A DNA stretch of 64,000 nt from JADJPO01 sp963828555 (GCA_963828555.1 CAWHEL010000005.1:186001-250000); one strand, 5' to 3'. Numbered from the stretch's first letter, positions 15,617 to 23,915 are shown. Numbers and translations: made by a program. Notes: generated by a model from the sequence alone, not told the origin.

Positions 15617-16144
15617 TCACGGTTGGGCGCGACGAGCCTTCTTCGTTGCTCGCGCGCAGCGGATGAGGAAGGCCGGGGTGGGTGGGATCCAACCGGCCTG
15701 GATCGCCATGCCCTGATCGTCGCGAACCGCCCAGTGCTCGATCACGCGGCCGTCGCGGATGCGCTGGAAGTGGGCCTGCCGGACGCTGACGGTCCTACCC
15801 GTCGGCACGAAGGCGCGCTCGACCGTCGCGTCCGGGGTCCAGACGACGAAGGTGCCGGTGTGCCGGCCCGACAGCATGCCGAAGGTGACGACCAGGTCTC
15901 CCTCGGCGATGCTCTGTTCGGTCGTCCAGGCGAGGTCGGAGAACGCTGCACGCAGCCACTCGCCGGTCGCGTGGAAAGCCTGGGGACCTCGGCCACGCGT
16001 GGCGGGTGGCTCTGCGGCCGCCTCGCGATTGGTTGCGTCTGAGTGGACTGTGGCGGTGAGGTCGGCGAGCGTGCCGCCGAGAGTGGCGTGGATCGCGGCC
16101 TCGGCCACCGCGACGATGTCGTCGCGGCTCATCGTGTCCGTCAT
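15617..16144 (-). CDS. SnoaL-like / NTF2-fold ester cyclase family protein
   Basis: This 175-aa NTF2-like protein has the SnoaL ester-cyclase pattern: an N-terminal helix, GPQAFHATGEWLRAAFSDLAWTTE, VVTFGMLSGRHTGTF, and RIRDGRVIEHWAVRDDQGMAIQAG. The ATG at 16144 starts MTDTMSRDD. It is divergent from a TetR regulator with two near-identical palindromes in the 90-bp gap, so it is probably repressed by that regulator. The substrate is unknown; stand-alone members often act on small hydrophobic or polyketide-like compounds or have no known enzyme activity. Confidence 0.8.
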   Translation of the reverse strand: MTDTMSRDDIVAVAEAAIHATLGGTLADLTATVHSDATNREAAAEPPATRGRGPQAFHATGEWLRAAFSDLAWTTEQSIAEGDLVVTFGMLSGRHTGTFVVWTPDATVERAFVPTGRTVSVRQAHFQRIRDGRVIEHWAVRDDQGMAIQAGWIPPTPAFLIRCARATKKARRAQP

Positions 16145-16159
16145 GGTCGTCGCTTTCGA

Positions 16160-16194
16160 TACAGTGGACTGGAATAGAAGTACAGTAGGCTGTA
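16160..16194. promoter_or_regulatory. two tandem palindromic operators for the TetR regulator
   Basis: TACAGTGGACTGGA (16160-16173) and TACAGTAGGCTGTA (16181-16194) share TACAGT-x-G-x-CTG-x-A and are each inverted repeats. Their centres are 21 bp apart, two helical turns, so bound dimers would face the same side. They lie between the divergent SnoaL and TetR genes. Confidence 0.6.
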
Positions 16195-16233
16195 TTGAAC
16201 GTGTTCGCAAGTCACTTCCGTAGGAGCCCTCAC

Positions 16234-16953
16234 GTGCCGTACGACAACCGCCAGCGCCAAGAAGCGGCCCGCACGACCCGAGCACGCATCCTCGAGACAG
16301 CCAGGGCGTCCTTCCTGCGCCAAGGATTCGGCGCCACAACCATCCGACAGGTAGCCGACGGGGCGGGGGTCTCCCAGGAGACGATCTACAAGACCTTCGG
16401 CGGCAAGGCGGCACTGCTCAAGGCCGTCTACGACGTCTCGCTGGCCGGCGACGAAGACGCCATCCCGCTGGCCGCACGACCCGAGGGCATTGCCGTCCGC
16501 GACGCCGCCAGTCCTGCCGCCGCAGCGTCGGCCTACGCCGAACTGGCCCAGCTCATCTCGAGCCGGATCGATCCGCTGCTGCGGGTGCTCCTCGGCTCGC
16601 GGGACACCGACAAGGCTCTGGCCGAGTTCGCTCGGACGACCGAACAGGAACGACACGTCGGCAGCACGTTCTACGTTCGGCAGTGGGAACAGGCCGGCTG
16701 GCTCCGCGACGACATCACGACCGAACAGGCTGTCGACTCCGTGTGGGCACTCAACTCACCACAGCCGCGCTGGCTCCTCCTGGACCATGGCTGGAGCGAG
16801 GAGCAGTTCACGCAGTGGCTCGCCGACCTCATCTGCCACGCAATCTTTCGCCCACACGGCCACATCCACGACGGACAGACCATCGACCACGACCGCACGC
16901 CGTCCACCCGCACCGGGTCGAGCAGGCCGACACGCAGCAAGAGATCAAACTAG
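16234..16953 (+). CDS. TetR-family transcriptional regulator
   Basis: This 239-aa regulator has a clear N-terminal TetR HTH: RARILETARASFLRQGFGATTIRQVADGAGVSQETIYKTFGGKAALL. The C-terminal ligand-binding domain is variable and the tail is hydrophilic. GTG 16234 is favoured because TAGGAG at 16221-16226 sits 7 nt upstream; a longer frame from TTG 16195 would run through the operator. It is divergent from the SnoaL-like gene, and two palindromes in the gap fit autoregulation. Confidence 0.85.
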   Translation: MPYDNRQRQEAARTTRARILETARASFLRQGFGATTIRQVADGAGVSQETIYKTFGGKAALLKAVYDVSLAGDEDAIPLAARPEGIAVRDAASPAAAASAYAELAQLISSRIDPLLRVLLGSRDTDKALAEFARTTEQERHVGSTFYVRQWEQAGWLRDDITTEQAVDSVWALNSPQPRWLLLDHGWSEEQFTQWLADLICHAIFRPHGHIHDGQTIDHDRTPSTRTGSSRPTRSKRSN

Positions 16954-17009
16954 GTGCGGCTGTGCGGTCGAAAGCGCTGAGGCTGAAGGTCACTCGGCCT
17001 CAGGCCTCG

Positions 17010-17026
17010 GGTCAGCGGCGCTGACC
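17010..17026. terminator. 17-nt perfect inverted repeat after the TetR gene
   Basis: GGTCAGCG-G-CGCTGACC, 57 bp past the TetR stop and 29 bp before the tRNA fragment. It has no T-run, so it is only a candidate transcription end. Confidence 0.35.
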
Positions 17027-17054
17027 TCGGCGTTCGCAGCAAAACCCCTGCTCG

Positions 17055-17115
17055 CGGAGGGCAAGGGATTCGAACCCCTGAGGACGGGTTGGGTAGCGCC
17101 CTAGCGGTTTTCAAG
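17055..17115 (-). tRNA. 3' half of tRNA-Ser(UGA): integration scar (att site)
   Basis: The minus strand reads CTTGAAA (anticodon loop, anticodon TGA), then the 3' anticodon stem ACCGC, a long class-II variable arm, the T-arm AGGGGTTCGAATCCCTT, the acceptor strand GCCCTCC and discriminator G. The D-arm, 5' acceptor strand and a matching 5' anticodon stem are absent: upstream sequence diverges right before the anticodon loop (GCTGC instead of GCGGT). This is the layout left when an element integrates at the 3' half of a tRNA-Ser gene. The intact gene should lie at the other end of the insertion, to the right, if the element still exists. It is not expected to be a functional tRNA. Confidence 0.75.
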
Positions 17116-17229
17116 GCAGCGATGCATACAGTCGTTGACCTGCCGCGATGTCGGGCCGTGAAGCCTCCGGACCACAGGTGGACCAACGGCCCTCACAGGC
17201 TCCGGCTCGGCCACCGGGCCTCGCCAGTC

Positions 17230-17780
17230 TCAGTCTCTCAGGGCGGCTGCAGTCTCGGCGAGCCCGTCGCGCTCGAGGTGGTCGAGGACGTCGCCGGGGC
17301 TGCCGGGTGGGTTGCGCCAGGAGTCGGCGATCCGGGTGACCGCGGCGTAGACGAGGTCCCGGTCGAGGTCGATCTGGGCCCGGACGAACGCGTCGGGGCT
17401 CAGTGCTTCGACGTCCCACTGGCGCAGGGCGTTGTCGGGGAAGTCGCGGAGGTTGTTCGTGACGATCAGCTGGGCGCGCGAGCGGATGGCGGCGGCCAGG
17501 ACGTGCCGGTCGTCGGGGTCGGCAGTTCGAGGGCTTCGACGAGGGGCTGGTAGCCGACGACGAGGACGTCCCGGATGGCGCCGCCCATGAGGTCTCGGGT
17601 GCGCGCGAGTCTGGCGGGGTCGAGGTCGGGGCGGTTCTCGGTGAGGTTGTCGAAGACCTCGTCGAGGATCGTGTCGGTCCACTTCGCTTGCACGAGGCCG
17701 GCTTGGGCGATCCGGATCAGCAGGTCTCGTGTGGTGCTCGGGTAGAGCACGGAGGCGTCGTAGACGGCGACGAAGGCCAT
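17230..17780 (-). pseudogene. PIN-domain toxin, split by a frameshift
   Basis: The start (17780) gives MAFVAVYDASVLYPSTTRDLLIRIAQAG..., a normal PIN N-terminus with the first acidic residue (Asp8), continuing to GYQPLVEALELP. The remainder, DPDDRHVLAAAIRSRAQLIVTNNLRDFP..., with the acidic DPDDRH motif and TNN, is in the next frame. A single missing G near 17516-17523 explains the break. If real, the RNase toxin is inactive while its HTH partner upstream remains intact. The pair HTH (17846-18307) then PIN, same strand, 65 nt apart, is a standard type II toxin-antitoxin layout. Confidence 0.75.
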
Positions 17781-17845
17781 GCGGGTGATTCTGCCGTGCC
17801 GGGCTGTCGCTCGAGTCCGATCAGGTCACCGGGACCCGCCGCCTG

Positions 17846-18307
17846 TCAGACCAGGTCCATGTCCTGGTTCAGGGCGGTGAGTTCGTCGGCGACCTGCCGG
17901 CGGCGCTGGTCGTCGGCGCGGATGAAGGCCATCAGGGACTCGGCACGGATCCGGCGGTGCTTGCCGACCAGCCGGTAGTCGATCTCGCCGGCGTTGAGCA
18001 GCCCGATGAGGAACGGGCGGGACACGTTGAGCAGGTCCGCGGCCTGCTGGGTGGTCAGCTCGGCGTTGGCCGGGACGACCGAGACGCCCTGGCCGTTCGC
18101 CATGTGGGCCAGGACCCGCGCGAGCAGCTCGAGGGCGCCGCGTGGCAGGGAGAGGACCTCGTCGCCGTCCGCGTCGTCCACCCGCAGGCGGACGACCTGG
18201 GAGTCCGGGTGACTGGTCAGGAAGTCCCGGACGTGAGGCAGCGCCGCCACAGCAGCGGTGACGTCCTCCGCCGCCGGCCGGACCGGTTCCAGTGCTCGCG
18301 TGCTCAT
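17846..18307 (-). CDS. excisionase-type HTH DNA-binding protein, antitoxin partner of the PIN gene
   Basis: The protein has 153 aa. Residues 85-140 form a MerR/excisionase-like winged helix: LTTQQAADLLNVSRPFLIGLLNAGEIDYRLVGKHRRI, ending SLMAFIRADDQRRRQ. The acidic C-terminus is suited to masking a PIN toxin. ATG 18307 follows GGAGGGG closely; ATG 18322 is an alternative. It precedes the PIN gene and is probably its antitoxin and repressor. It appears intact although the toxin is frameshifted. Confidence 0.75.
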   Translation of the reverse strand: MSTRALEPVRPAAEDVTAAVAALPHVRDFLTSHPDSQVVRLRVDDADGDEVLSLPRGALELLARVLAHMANGQGVSVVPANAELTTQQAADLLNVSRPFLIGLLNAGEIDYRLVGKHRRIRAESLMAFIRADDQRRRQVADELTALNQDMDLV

Positions 18308-18514
18308 CGCCCCTCCGCTCATATCGTCGGGTGACAACCGAATTATCTGTAGTAGTCGCAGTAAACGCAAGCGGTCTCCCGGCGCATCCACCAGGCGGCG
18401 CTGTGCCGGCGTCAGGTGCTCGCCGGCGCGGTCCAGGGGACCAGTGCGGTCCCGCCTGGGACGTAGAGCGGGTGCCGGGGTTCACCGGACCGCGTCGTTC
18501 CCAGGCACATCGGG

Positions 18515-18650
18515 TTGGTCAGGAGCGGACCGACCTGGCTCGATCGGCTGTGCGGGCGTCCGTGGAACCCCCAGGCGACGATGGTCCTGGACACCGTCTG
18601 CGGGTTGACCGGCTATCACCGTGACTACGCCCGCCGGGCCCTGAGGTCGG
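18515..18650 (+). mobile_element. fragment of an integrase-core (rve-type) transposase gene
   Basis: The plus strand encodes WLDRLCGRPWNPQATMVLD then TVCGLTGYHRDYARRALR. This resembles the N-terminal helix region (LDxxCxxTGYHRxxARRxL) of rve-type insertion-sequence transposases. It stops where the terminal repeat of a second element begins (18650), so it was probably interrupted by that insertion and later eroded. No catalytic DDE region remains. Confidence 0.5.
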
Positions 18651-18775
18651 GGGCTTGTCAAGTTCTGTGTGTAGGAGTCGCTCGGTTGGTGTGTTAGCGG
18701 GTCGGGTTGATGCGGCCGGGGTAGGCGATGTCGAGGGCGTTGATGGCGGTCTGGCGAACTGCCGCTGGACGCACG
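18650..18775 (-). mobile_element. right end of an IS256-family element (transposase C-terminus plus terminal repeat)
   Basis: Minus-strand codons before the TAA at 18694-18696 read AAVRQTAINALDIAYPGRINPTR, the typical IS256-family transposase C-terminus. Just outside it, GGGGCTTGTCAAG at 18650-18662 looks like the terminal inverted repeat of such elements. Only about 75 bp of the gene is left; the rest was lost before the flavin monooxygenase gene at 18801. Confidence 0.65.
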
Positions 18776-18800
18776 GTGGTCCCGGCCCGAACCTGGGGGG

Positions 18801-20054
18801 ATGTCGGAATCCCGCTATTGCGTAGTGGGGGCGGGCGCCGCCGGTCTGGCCGCCCTCCAGGTGCTCATCGGCCAGGATCTGATCGTGGACTGCTTCGAAC
18901 AGACGGACCGGGTCGGCGGGCACTGGCACACGGACTACGAGTGTCTGCACCTGATCACCTCGCGCGACGTCTCGGGGTTCGAGGGCTACCCGATGCCGGC
19001 CGACTTCCCGGTCTATCCGAGCCGCACCCAGATGCGCGACTACATCGAGTCGTTCGCCGATGCCTTCGACCTGCGCCGGCACGTCACCTTCAACACCGAG
19101 GTGACCCGGATCGAGCCGGAGGGGCCGGCCGGCGCCGGAGGGTGGTGGGTGGAGACCTCCGACGGGCGCCGCACCCGCTACGACGGCGTGCTGGTCGCCA
19201 ACGGGCATCTGTGGGACCCGAACCTGCCCGAGCTCGCCTCCTCCTTCACCGGCACCTCGCTGCACTCCTCCCAGTACCGGCACCCGGACGACGTCGTGGG
19301 CGAGCGGGTGCTCGTCGTGGGCGCGGGCAACTCCGGCTGCGACCTCGCCGTGGACACCGCCACCGCCCGGCTGTCGACGGCGATCTCGGTCCGGCGTGGG
19401 CAGGTGTTCATGCCGAAGGCGATCTTCGGACGCCCCCGCGCGGAGCTGACCTGGTTGACCCGGCTGCCTCCCCGGCTGCAGGAGCGCCTCACCCGCGCCC
19501 TGGTCCGGGTCGTCGTGGGTGCCCCCGAGGTGTATCGCGGCCTGCCCGAACCGGTCACCCGCAACCTCAACGACCAGCCGCCGGTGGTCAACAACCTGCT
19601 GCTCTACTGGATCCAGCACGGTCGGATCGAGGTGGTACCCGCCGTTCGGTCGATCGAGGGCAGTGTGGTGACGTTCGACGACGGCGCCTCACGGGAGTTC
19701 GACACCATCCTGTGGGCCACCGGCTTCCGCACGACGTTGCCCTTCCTCGACCCCGGTCTGCTGCGCTGGGCGGACGATGTGCCGCTGCGGGTGGCGGGGT
19801 TGACGGTTCCGGTGGGCCTGCAGCGGCTCTACTTCATCGGCCTGGCCGCTCCACGCGGTCCCCAGCTACCGGTGTACTCGGCCCAGGTCCGGCTGGTGGC
19901 GCGGATGCTGCGGCTCGCTGAGTCCGGCCGGGCGCTCAACGGAGCCTTCGATACCCAGACCCCGGACAACCGCATCGACATCGTGCGCGGGGTGTGGACC
20001 AAGCAGATGGAGGACACCTCACGCATCGTCGAGACCCTCGAGAAGGCGAGCTGA
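18801..20054 (+). CDS. flavin-containing / Baeyer-Villiger-like monooxygenase
   Basis: The protein of 417 aa has an N-terminal FAD site CVVGAGAAGLAAL (residues 7-19) and a second nucleotide site VLVVGAGNSGCD near residue 170. Between them are the FMO-like segments GGHWHTDYECLHLITS and FEGYP.PADFPVYPSRTQM, and an ATGF motif (LWATGFRTTLPFL) lies near 312. It would use NADPH and O2 to oxygenate a ketone, amine or sulfide. It is followed after 1 nt by an SDR dehydrogenase gene, with another SDR convergent beyond, giving a plausible alcohol - ketone - ester route for an alicyclic or steroid-like substrate (inference). Confidence 0.85.
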   Translation: MSESRYCVVGAGAAGLAALQVLIGQDLIVDCFEQTDRVGGHWHTDYECLHLITSRDVSGFEGYPMPADFPVYPSRTQMRDYIESFADAFDLRRHVTFNTEVTRIEPEGPAGAGGWWVETSDGRRTRYDGVLVANGHLWDPNLPELASSFTGTSLHSSQYRHPDDVVGERVLVVGAGNSGCDLAVDTATARLSTAISVRRGQVFMPKAIFGRPRAELTWLTRLPPRLQERLTRALVRVVVGAPEVYRGLPEPVTRNLNDQPPVVNNLLLYWIQHGRIEVVPAVRSIEGSVVTFDDGASREFDTILWATGFRTTLPFLDPGLLRWADDVPLRVAGLTVPVGLQRLYFIGLAAPRGPQLPVYSAQVRLVARMLRLAESGRALNGAFDTQTPDNRIDIVRGVWTKQMEDTSRIVETLEKAS

Positions 20055-20055
20055 C

Positions 20056-20796
20056 GTGCCCGGACGACTGGATGGCAAGGTCGCCCTGATCAGCGGCGGC
20101 GCACGGGGTCAGGGGGCGGCACATGCCCGCCGCCTGGCCGGGGAGGGCGCCCGGGTGATCACCGGGGACGTGCTGGACGCCGAGGGCGAGGCCGGCGCGT
20201 CCGCGCTGGGGGCAGAGGGGCTCGACGTGCAGTACCGCCACCTCGACGTGACCTCGCCGCAGGACTGGCAGGACGCGGTCGCCGCCGCCGTCGACCGGCA
20301 CGGCGGGCTGGACGTGCTGGTGAACAACGCCGGGATCATCCACGTGAATCCGCTTCTGCAGGAACGGATCGAGGACTGGAACGCCCTGCTGGCGGTGAAC
20401 GTCACCGGCGTGCTGCTGGGCATGCAGGCCGCCATCCCTGCCCTGCGTGCGCGCGGCGGCGGGTCGATCGTCAACATCTCCTCGGTCTTCGGGCTGGCGG
20501 GCGCGAGCGGCTACATCGCCTACTGCGCCAGCAAGGCCGCCGTCGTCATGATGACGAAGACCGCCGCCCTTGAGCACGCGGCCGACAACATCCGGGTCAA
20601 CTCGATCTGTCCTGGCGGGGTGCGCACGGCGATGAACGAGAAGGAGGAGGGGGGCGGGGTGGTGCCGTTCACCCCGATGGGCCGCCGCGCCGACGTCCGG
20701 GAGATCACCGGGACCGTGCTCTTCCTGGCCTCCGACGACGCCACGTTCGTCACCGGTACCGAACTCGTGGTGGACGGCGGATACCTGGCGCGCTGA
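20056..20796 (+). CDS. short-chain dehydrogenase/reductase (classical SDR)
   Basis: This 246-aa SDR has the complete classical set: SGGARGQG cofactor loop (residues 13-20), NNAG (86-89), catalytic Ser in NISS, YCASK (catalytic Tyr and Lys) and a C-terminal DGGYLAR. It resembles 3-alpha/20-beta-hydroxysteroid and cyclohexanol dehydrogenases. GTG 20056 follows the stop of the monooxygenase by 1 nt, so the two are co-translated. It probably makes the ketone used by that enzyme, or reduces it. Confidence 0.88.
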   Translation: MPGRLDGKVALISGGARGQGAAHARRLAGEGARVITGDVLDAEGEAGASALGAEGLDVQYRHLDVTSPQDWQDAVAAAVDRHGGLDVLVNNAGIIHVNPLLQERIEDWNALLAVNVTGVLLGMQAAIPALRARGGGSIVNISSVFGLAGASGYIAYCASKAAVVMMTKTAALEHAADNIRVNSICPGGVRTAMNEKEEGGGVVPFTPMGRRADVREITGTVLFLASDDATFVTGTELVVDGGYLAR

Positions 20797-20819
20797 GCCC
20801 ACGCCGAGGACCGGCGCCG

Positions 20820-21551
20820 TCAGCGTATGACGAGTCCGCCGCTGATCACCAGCGTCTCCCCCGTCAGATAGGAGCCAGGCGTGCGAGCCAGGGTGAAAAC
20901 CCAGTCGGCGATCTCGTCGGTGCTGGCCGCCCGCCCCAGGGGCACGGCCTTGACCGCCTCCTCGAGCCGCCCGCCGGCGATGGTCCCCGGGGTGGCCACC
21001 CAGCCGGGGGCCACCGCGTTGACGCAGATGCCGTCGTCCGCCAGCTCGATCGCCAGTGACCGGGTGATCGAGACCACCGCCGCCTTGGACGCGCTGTAGA
21101 TCAGCTGGCCGCAGGAGACCGCGAAGGCGTCGATCGAGGCGAAGTTGACCACGGCGCCGCCGCGACCGTGGGCCCTGATCAAGGGCACGGCGGCGGCGGT
21201 CAGATTCAGCGTGCCGAGCAGGTTGACGTCGAAGATCCGCCGGTAGGTCTCCTCGGTGTAGTCCTCCAGGGTGGTGGTCGGGTAGATGCCCGCGGCGTTC
21301 ACCACCGCCGCGATCGCACCCGGACCCCGGCTGTCGGCCAACGCCGCCTCCACCGCTGCCCGGTCGCAGAGGTCGACGGTGACGGGGATCATCCGGTCCC
21401 CCAGGGCCTCCCGCGCCTGGCCCAGACCGGCCGCAGCGAGATCGAGGGCCAGCACCCGCCAGCCCTCGGCGACGAATCGGGCCGCGACGGCGTATCCCAT
21501 GCCGCTGGCTGCGCCGCTGACGACGGCGATGTCCGGTTCAGGGTTGGTCAT
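20820..21551 (-). CDS. short-chain dehydrogenase/reductase
   Basis: This 243-aa classical SDR has SGAASGMG near the N-terminus, NAAGIY, catalytic region ASIDAFAVSCGQLIYSASKAAVV (YSASK) and C-terminal SGGLVIR. It is convergent with the SDR of the monooxygenase pair (24-bp gap). It is a different subfamily from its neighbour, which fits two steps of one catabolic route, but the substrate is unknown. Confidence 0.87.
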   Translation of the reverse strand: MTNPEPDIAVVSGAASGMGYAVAARFVAEGWRVLALDLAAAGLGQAREALGDRMIPVTVDLCDRAAVEAALADSRGPGAIAAVVNAAGIYPTTTLEDYTEETYRRIFDVNLLGTLNLTAAAVPLIRAHGRGGAVVNFASIDAFAVSCGQLIYSASKAAVVSITRSLAIELADDGICVNAVAPGWVATPGTIAGGRLEEAVKAVPLGRAASTDEIADWVFTLARTPGSYLTGETLVISGGLVIR

Positions 21552-21841
21552 GCCGCGACTATGCGGCTCTGGCCGGCCGCTGTACAGAGCCGCTTTGCGG
21601 GGCGGTCTCTAGGCAAGACCCATGGCCGGACGGCGGAGCCGCCGCCCGGGAAGCGCGTGACTCCCTGATCGCGCCGACGGCCGCGGCAGTGGCCTTCTCG
21701 CGGTGCGGGCGGCGGCACAACCCTGCCCTTCGGCGTCCGCTGCGACACCGTCGGGGGCCCTCGCACACCTGGCGGGCCCGGCTCTGGTCTACGGACGGCG
21801 GTCGGGGCGACTGGGACGTTTGATCGTGGGAGGGTTGGTCC

Positions 21842-23080
21842 GTGGGGCCAAGGTCGGCGGCGATCGTCAGCGGTCGGAATGGGCCGCCGAGCCTGCTTGC
21901 GGTGGACGCCCGGCGGTGGGTGTTGCACAAGCAGCACCTGGTCCGCGCCGGCCAGCGCGCCGGTGTGGCGGCGGTCGCGAGCGATCTGATCGGCCTGCAC
22001 GCCACCGACCCGCTGACGCCGTACCTGTCGCTGCTTGCGCGCATCCCCGGCTTCGAAGCCGGACTGCTCGACCACGAGCTCTACGAGACCCACGGCGTCG
22101 TGCGCATACCGGCGATGCGCAACACCCTGTTCCTGGTGGCACGACCACAGGTGGCGACGGTGATCGCGGCGACGAGGTCCGCCGGCGTGCGCACCTCATG
22201 GCAGTACTTCGCCGGCCGCCTGAGCCGCGAGCAATACCAGCAGGCGGCCCCGCAGATCCTCGCCGCGCTCCGCGGCCACGAGGCCACGGTGCGCGAGCTC
22301 AAGCGCTCGCTGGACCTCGACTGCGACGTGTCGGCCACGGTCAAGCTGCTCTGCGACGAGGCCGTCCTCGTTCGCGCCCACCCCGCGGGTGGCCCACGCG
22401 CAGCACAGCATGCCTACGCGCTGATGAGCCAGTGGCTGCCCGACCTCGACCTGGCCGCGGCAGGCGAAGAAGGCGAGGCGCTCGCCCGGCTCGTAGCCGC
22501 ATACGTGCAGGCCTACGGCCCGGTCGGGGAGGCCGACATCGCCTGGTGGACCGGATCCCCGAGACGCGGTGTCCGCGCGGCGATCGCCGCCCTCGGCGGC
22601 GCGCTGGCGACGGTCACAGTCGAGGGCAGTGACAGCGAGATGCTGATGCAGCGCGACGACCTGGCCGCGCTACGCGGTGCGGCAGCCATGGAGCCCGCCG
22701 GGCTGGTCCTGTTGCCCGAGCTGGATCCGTACACGCAGGGTTACGCCCACCGCGGTCGCTATCTCGACGCCGGGCACGCTCCGTGGGTGCTCGACCGCAA
22801 GGGCAACGTCACCTCCACTGTGCTCCTCGATGGCCGCGTTGTGGGCGTCTGGGACCTGACCGAGCGACCCGCCGCCGAGATTCGCCTGCACCTGCTCGCC
22901 CCGCTGGACAAGGGTCAGCGAGACGCGCTGAACGCACTCGCCGAGCGGACGGCGCGCTTCGTCCTCGGCACCCCAGCCCCCGCAGTCGAGTACCGGACGA
23001 TGATCCCCCTCACGGAGCGCGCCGGCTGGGTGCGATCGCCGCTCGAGGGCGCCTCCGACGCCCGGCCCCTGCCGTCATGA
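21842..23080 (+). CDS. winged-helix DNA-binding (HTH_42, AlkZ/YcaQ-like) protein
   Basis: This 412-aa HTH_42 protein belongs to the large family that includes DNA glycosylases AlkZ and YcaQ. Typical segments are VLHKQHLV, IGLHATDPLTPYLSLLARIPGF, RIPAMRNTLFLVA, ADIAWWTG and the C-terminal LLPELDPYTQGY. In bona fide AlkZ the catalytic loop carries QxQ or QxD; here that position reads HxT (LHATDP). Glycosylase activity of the AlkZ kind is therefore doubtful, and a DNA-binding or repair-accessory role is as likely. GTG 21842 is the first start; the ribosome site is weak. Confidence 0.78.
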   Translation: MGPRSAAIVSGRNGPPSLLAVDARRWVLHKQHLVRAGQRAGVAAVASDLIGLHATDPLTPYLSLLARIPGFEAGLLDHELYETHGVVRIPAMRNTLFLVARPQVATVIAATRSAGVRTSWQYFAGRLSREQYQQAAPQILAALRGHEATVRELKRSLDLDCDVSATVKLLCDEAVLVRAHPAGGPRAAQHAYALMSQWLPDLDLAAAGEEGEALARLVAAYVQAYGPVGEADIAWWTGSPRRGVRAAIAALGGALATVTVEGSDSEMLMQRDDLAALRGAAAMEPAGLVLLPELDPYTQGYAHRGRYLDAGHAPWVLDRKGNVTSTVLLDGRVVGVWDLTERPAAEIRLHLLAPLDKGQRDALNALAERTARFVLGTPAPAVEYRTMIPLTERAGWVRSPLEGASDARPLPS

Positions 23081-23332
23081 AGCCGTCTTCTCGAAGCACC
23101 GGCCCTGCGTGACGGGTCGGCAGCTGGCATCATGCGGACAAGCCCGCCGGCGGCTGGGCCGTCGTCGCAGCCGCCGAGGCCGTCCGCAGCGGCCTCACCC
23201 TCGGCCCCAGTTGGGCGCTCGGGCCTGGGGCTGGACGCCAGCCCCTCGTGGACCCGTGAACGTATGCGCCCTCTGGGGCGTGGGCGTGGTGGCCGCGGTC
23301 GCTGTCGTTCGTCCCGCGTTCGGGAGGTTGTC

Positions 23333-23812
23333 GTGATCGTCATCCGGTCTCAGGTTTCCCTCCGCGACGTCACCGGCCGGGAGATCACCGAGTTCCTGCT
23401 CGACTGCACCGACGAGGCCTATCGGGCCTGGTGGCCAGGTACTCACCTGCGCATGCACATGCTGCGTCCGGGACCGGGCTCTGACCATGTCGGTGACTGG
23501 ATGGTGATGGACGAGTTCATCGGCCGTCGGCGTGCCCGGATGAGCGGTGAGGTTGTCGCCGCCGTGCCCGGGCAGATGATCACCTGGCAGTTGCGTGCCG
23601 GTGTCCGTCTGCCGGTCCGGCTCACCCTGGAGTTGACCGGGACTGCGGACGGGGTCGAGGTCCGCCACACGATCACCGGCGGCTGGGGTGGGCTCGGGCG
23701 GCTGGCCGACCCCCTCTTCCGGCTGTACTTCACCCCCGGGTTCGCCGCCGCAATGGACGCGCACATGCACACCGAGTTCCCGCTGTTGCGTGACCGGATC
23801 CGCACGCCGTGA
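23333..23812 (+). CDS. SRPBCC/START-like domain protein
   Basis: The protein has 159 aa and a helix-grip fold: an edge-strand N-terminus, WWPGTHLRMHMLRPGPG, DEFIGRRRARMSGEVV, QMITWQLRAGVRLPVRLTLELT, and the long C-terminal helix FTPGFAAAMDAHMHTEFPLLRDRI. It probably binds a hydrophobic ligand. GTG 23333 lies 5 nt behind GGGAGG, which decides the start. It stands alone, upstream of a VOC gene. Confidence 0.7.
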   Translation: MIVIRSQVSLRDVTGREITEFLLDCTDEAYRAWWPGTHLRMHMLRPGPGSDHVGDWMVMDEFIGRRRARMSGEVVAAVPGQMITWQLRAGVRLPVRLTLELTGTADGVEVRHTITGGWGGLGRLADPLFRLYFTPGFAAAMDAHMHTEFPLLRDRIRTP

Positions 23813-23915
23813 CCCGCATAGGCCGCCCACCGGGACCAGTTGGGGGGGTAGCGTGATCCGGCGGCCGCATACTTGCGGCCCGGTGACGCCGATGAGGATC
23901 CAGGACGGTGTAGCG

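Noticed and set aside
17055..17115. Functional tRNA-Ser gene
   Set aside because: D-arm, 5' acceptor strand and matching anticodon stem are missing; only the 3' half is tRNA.
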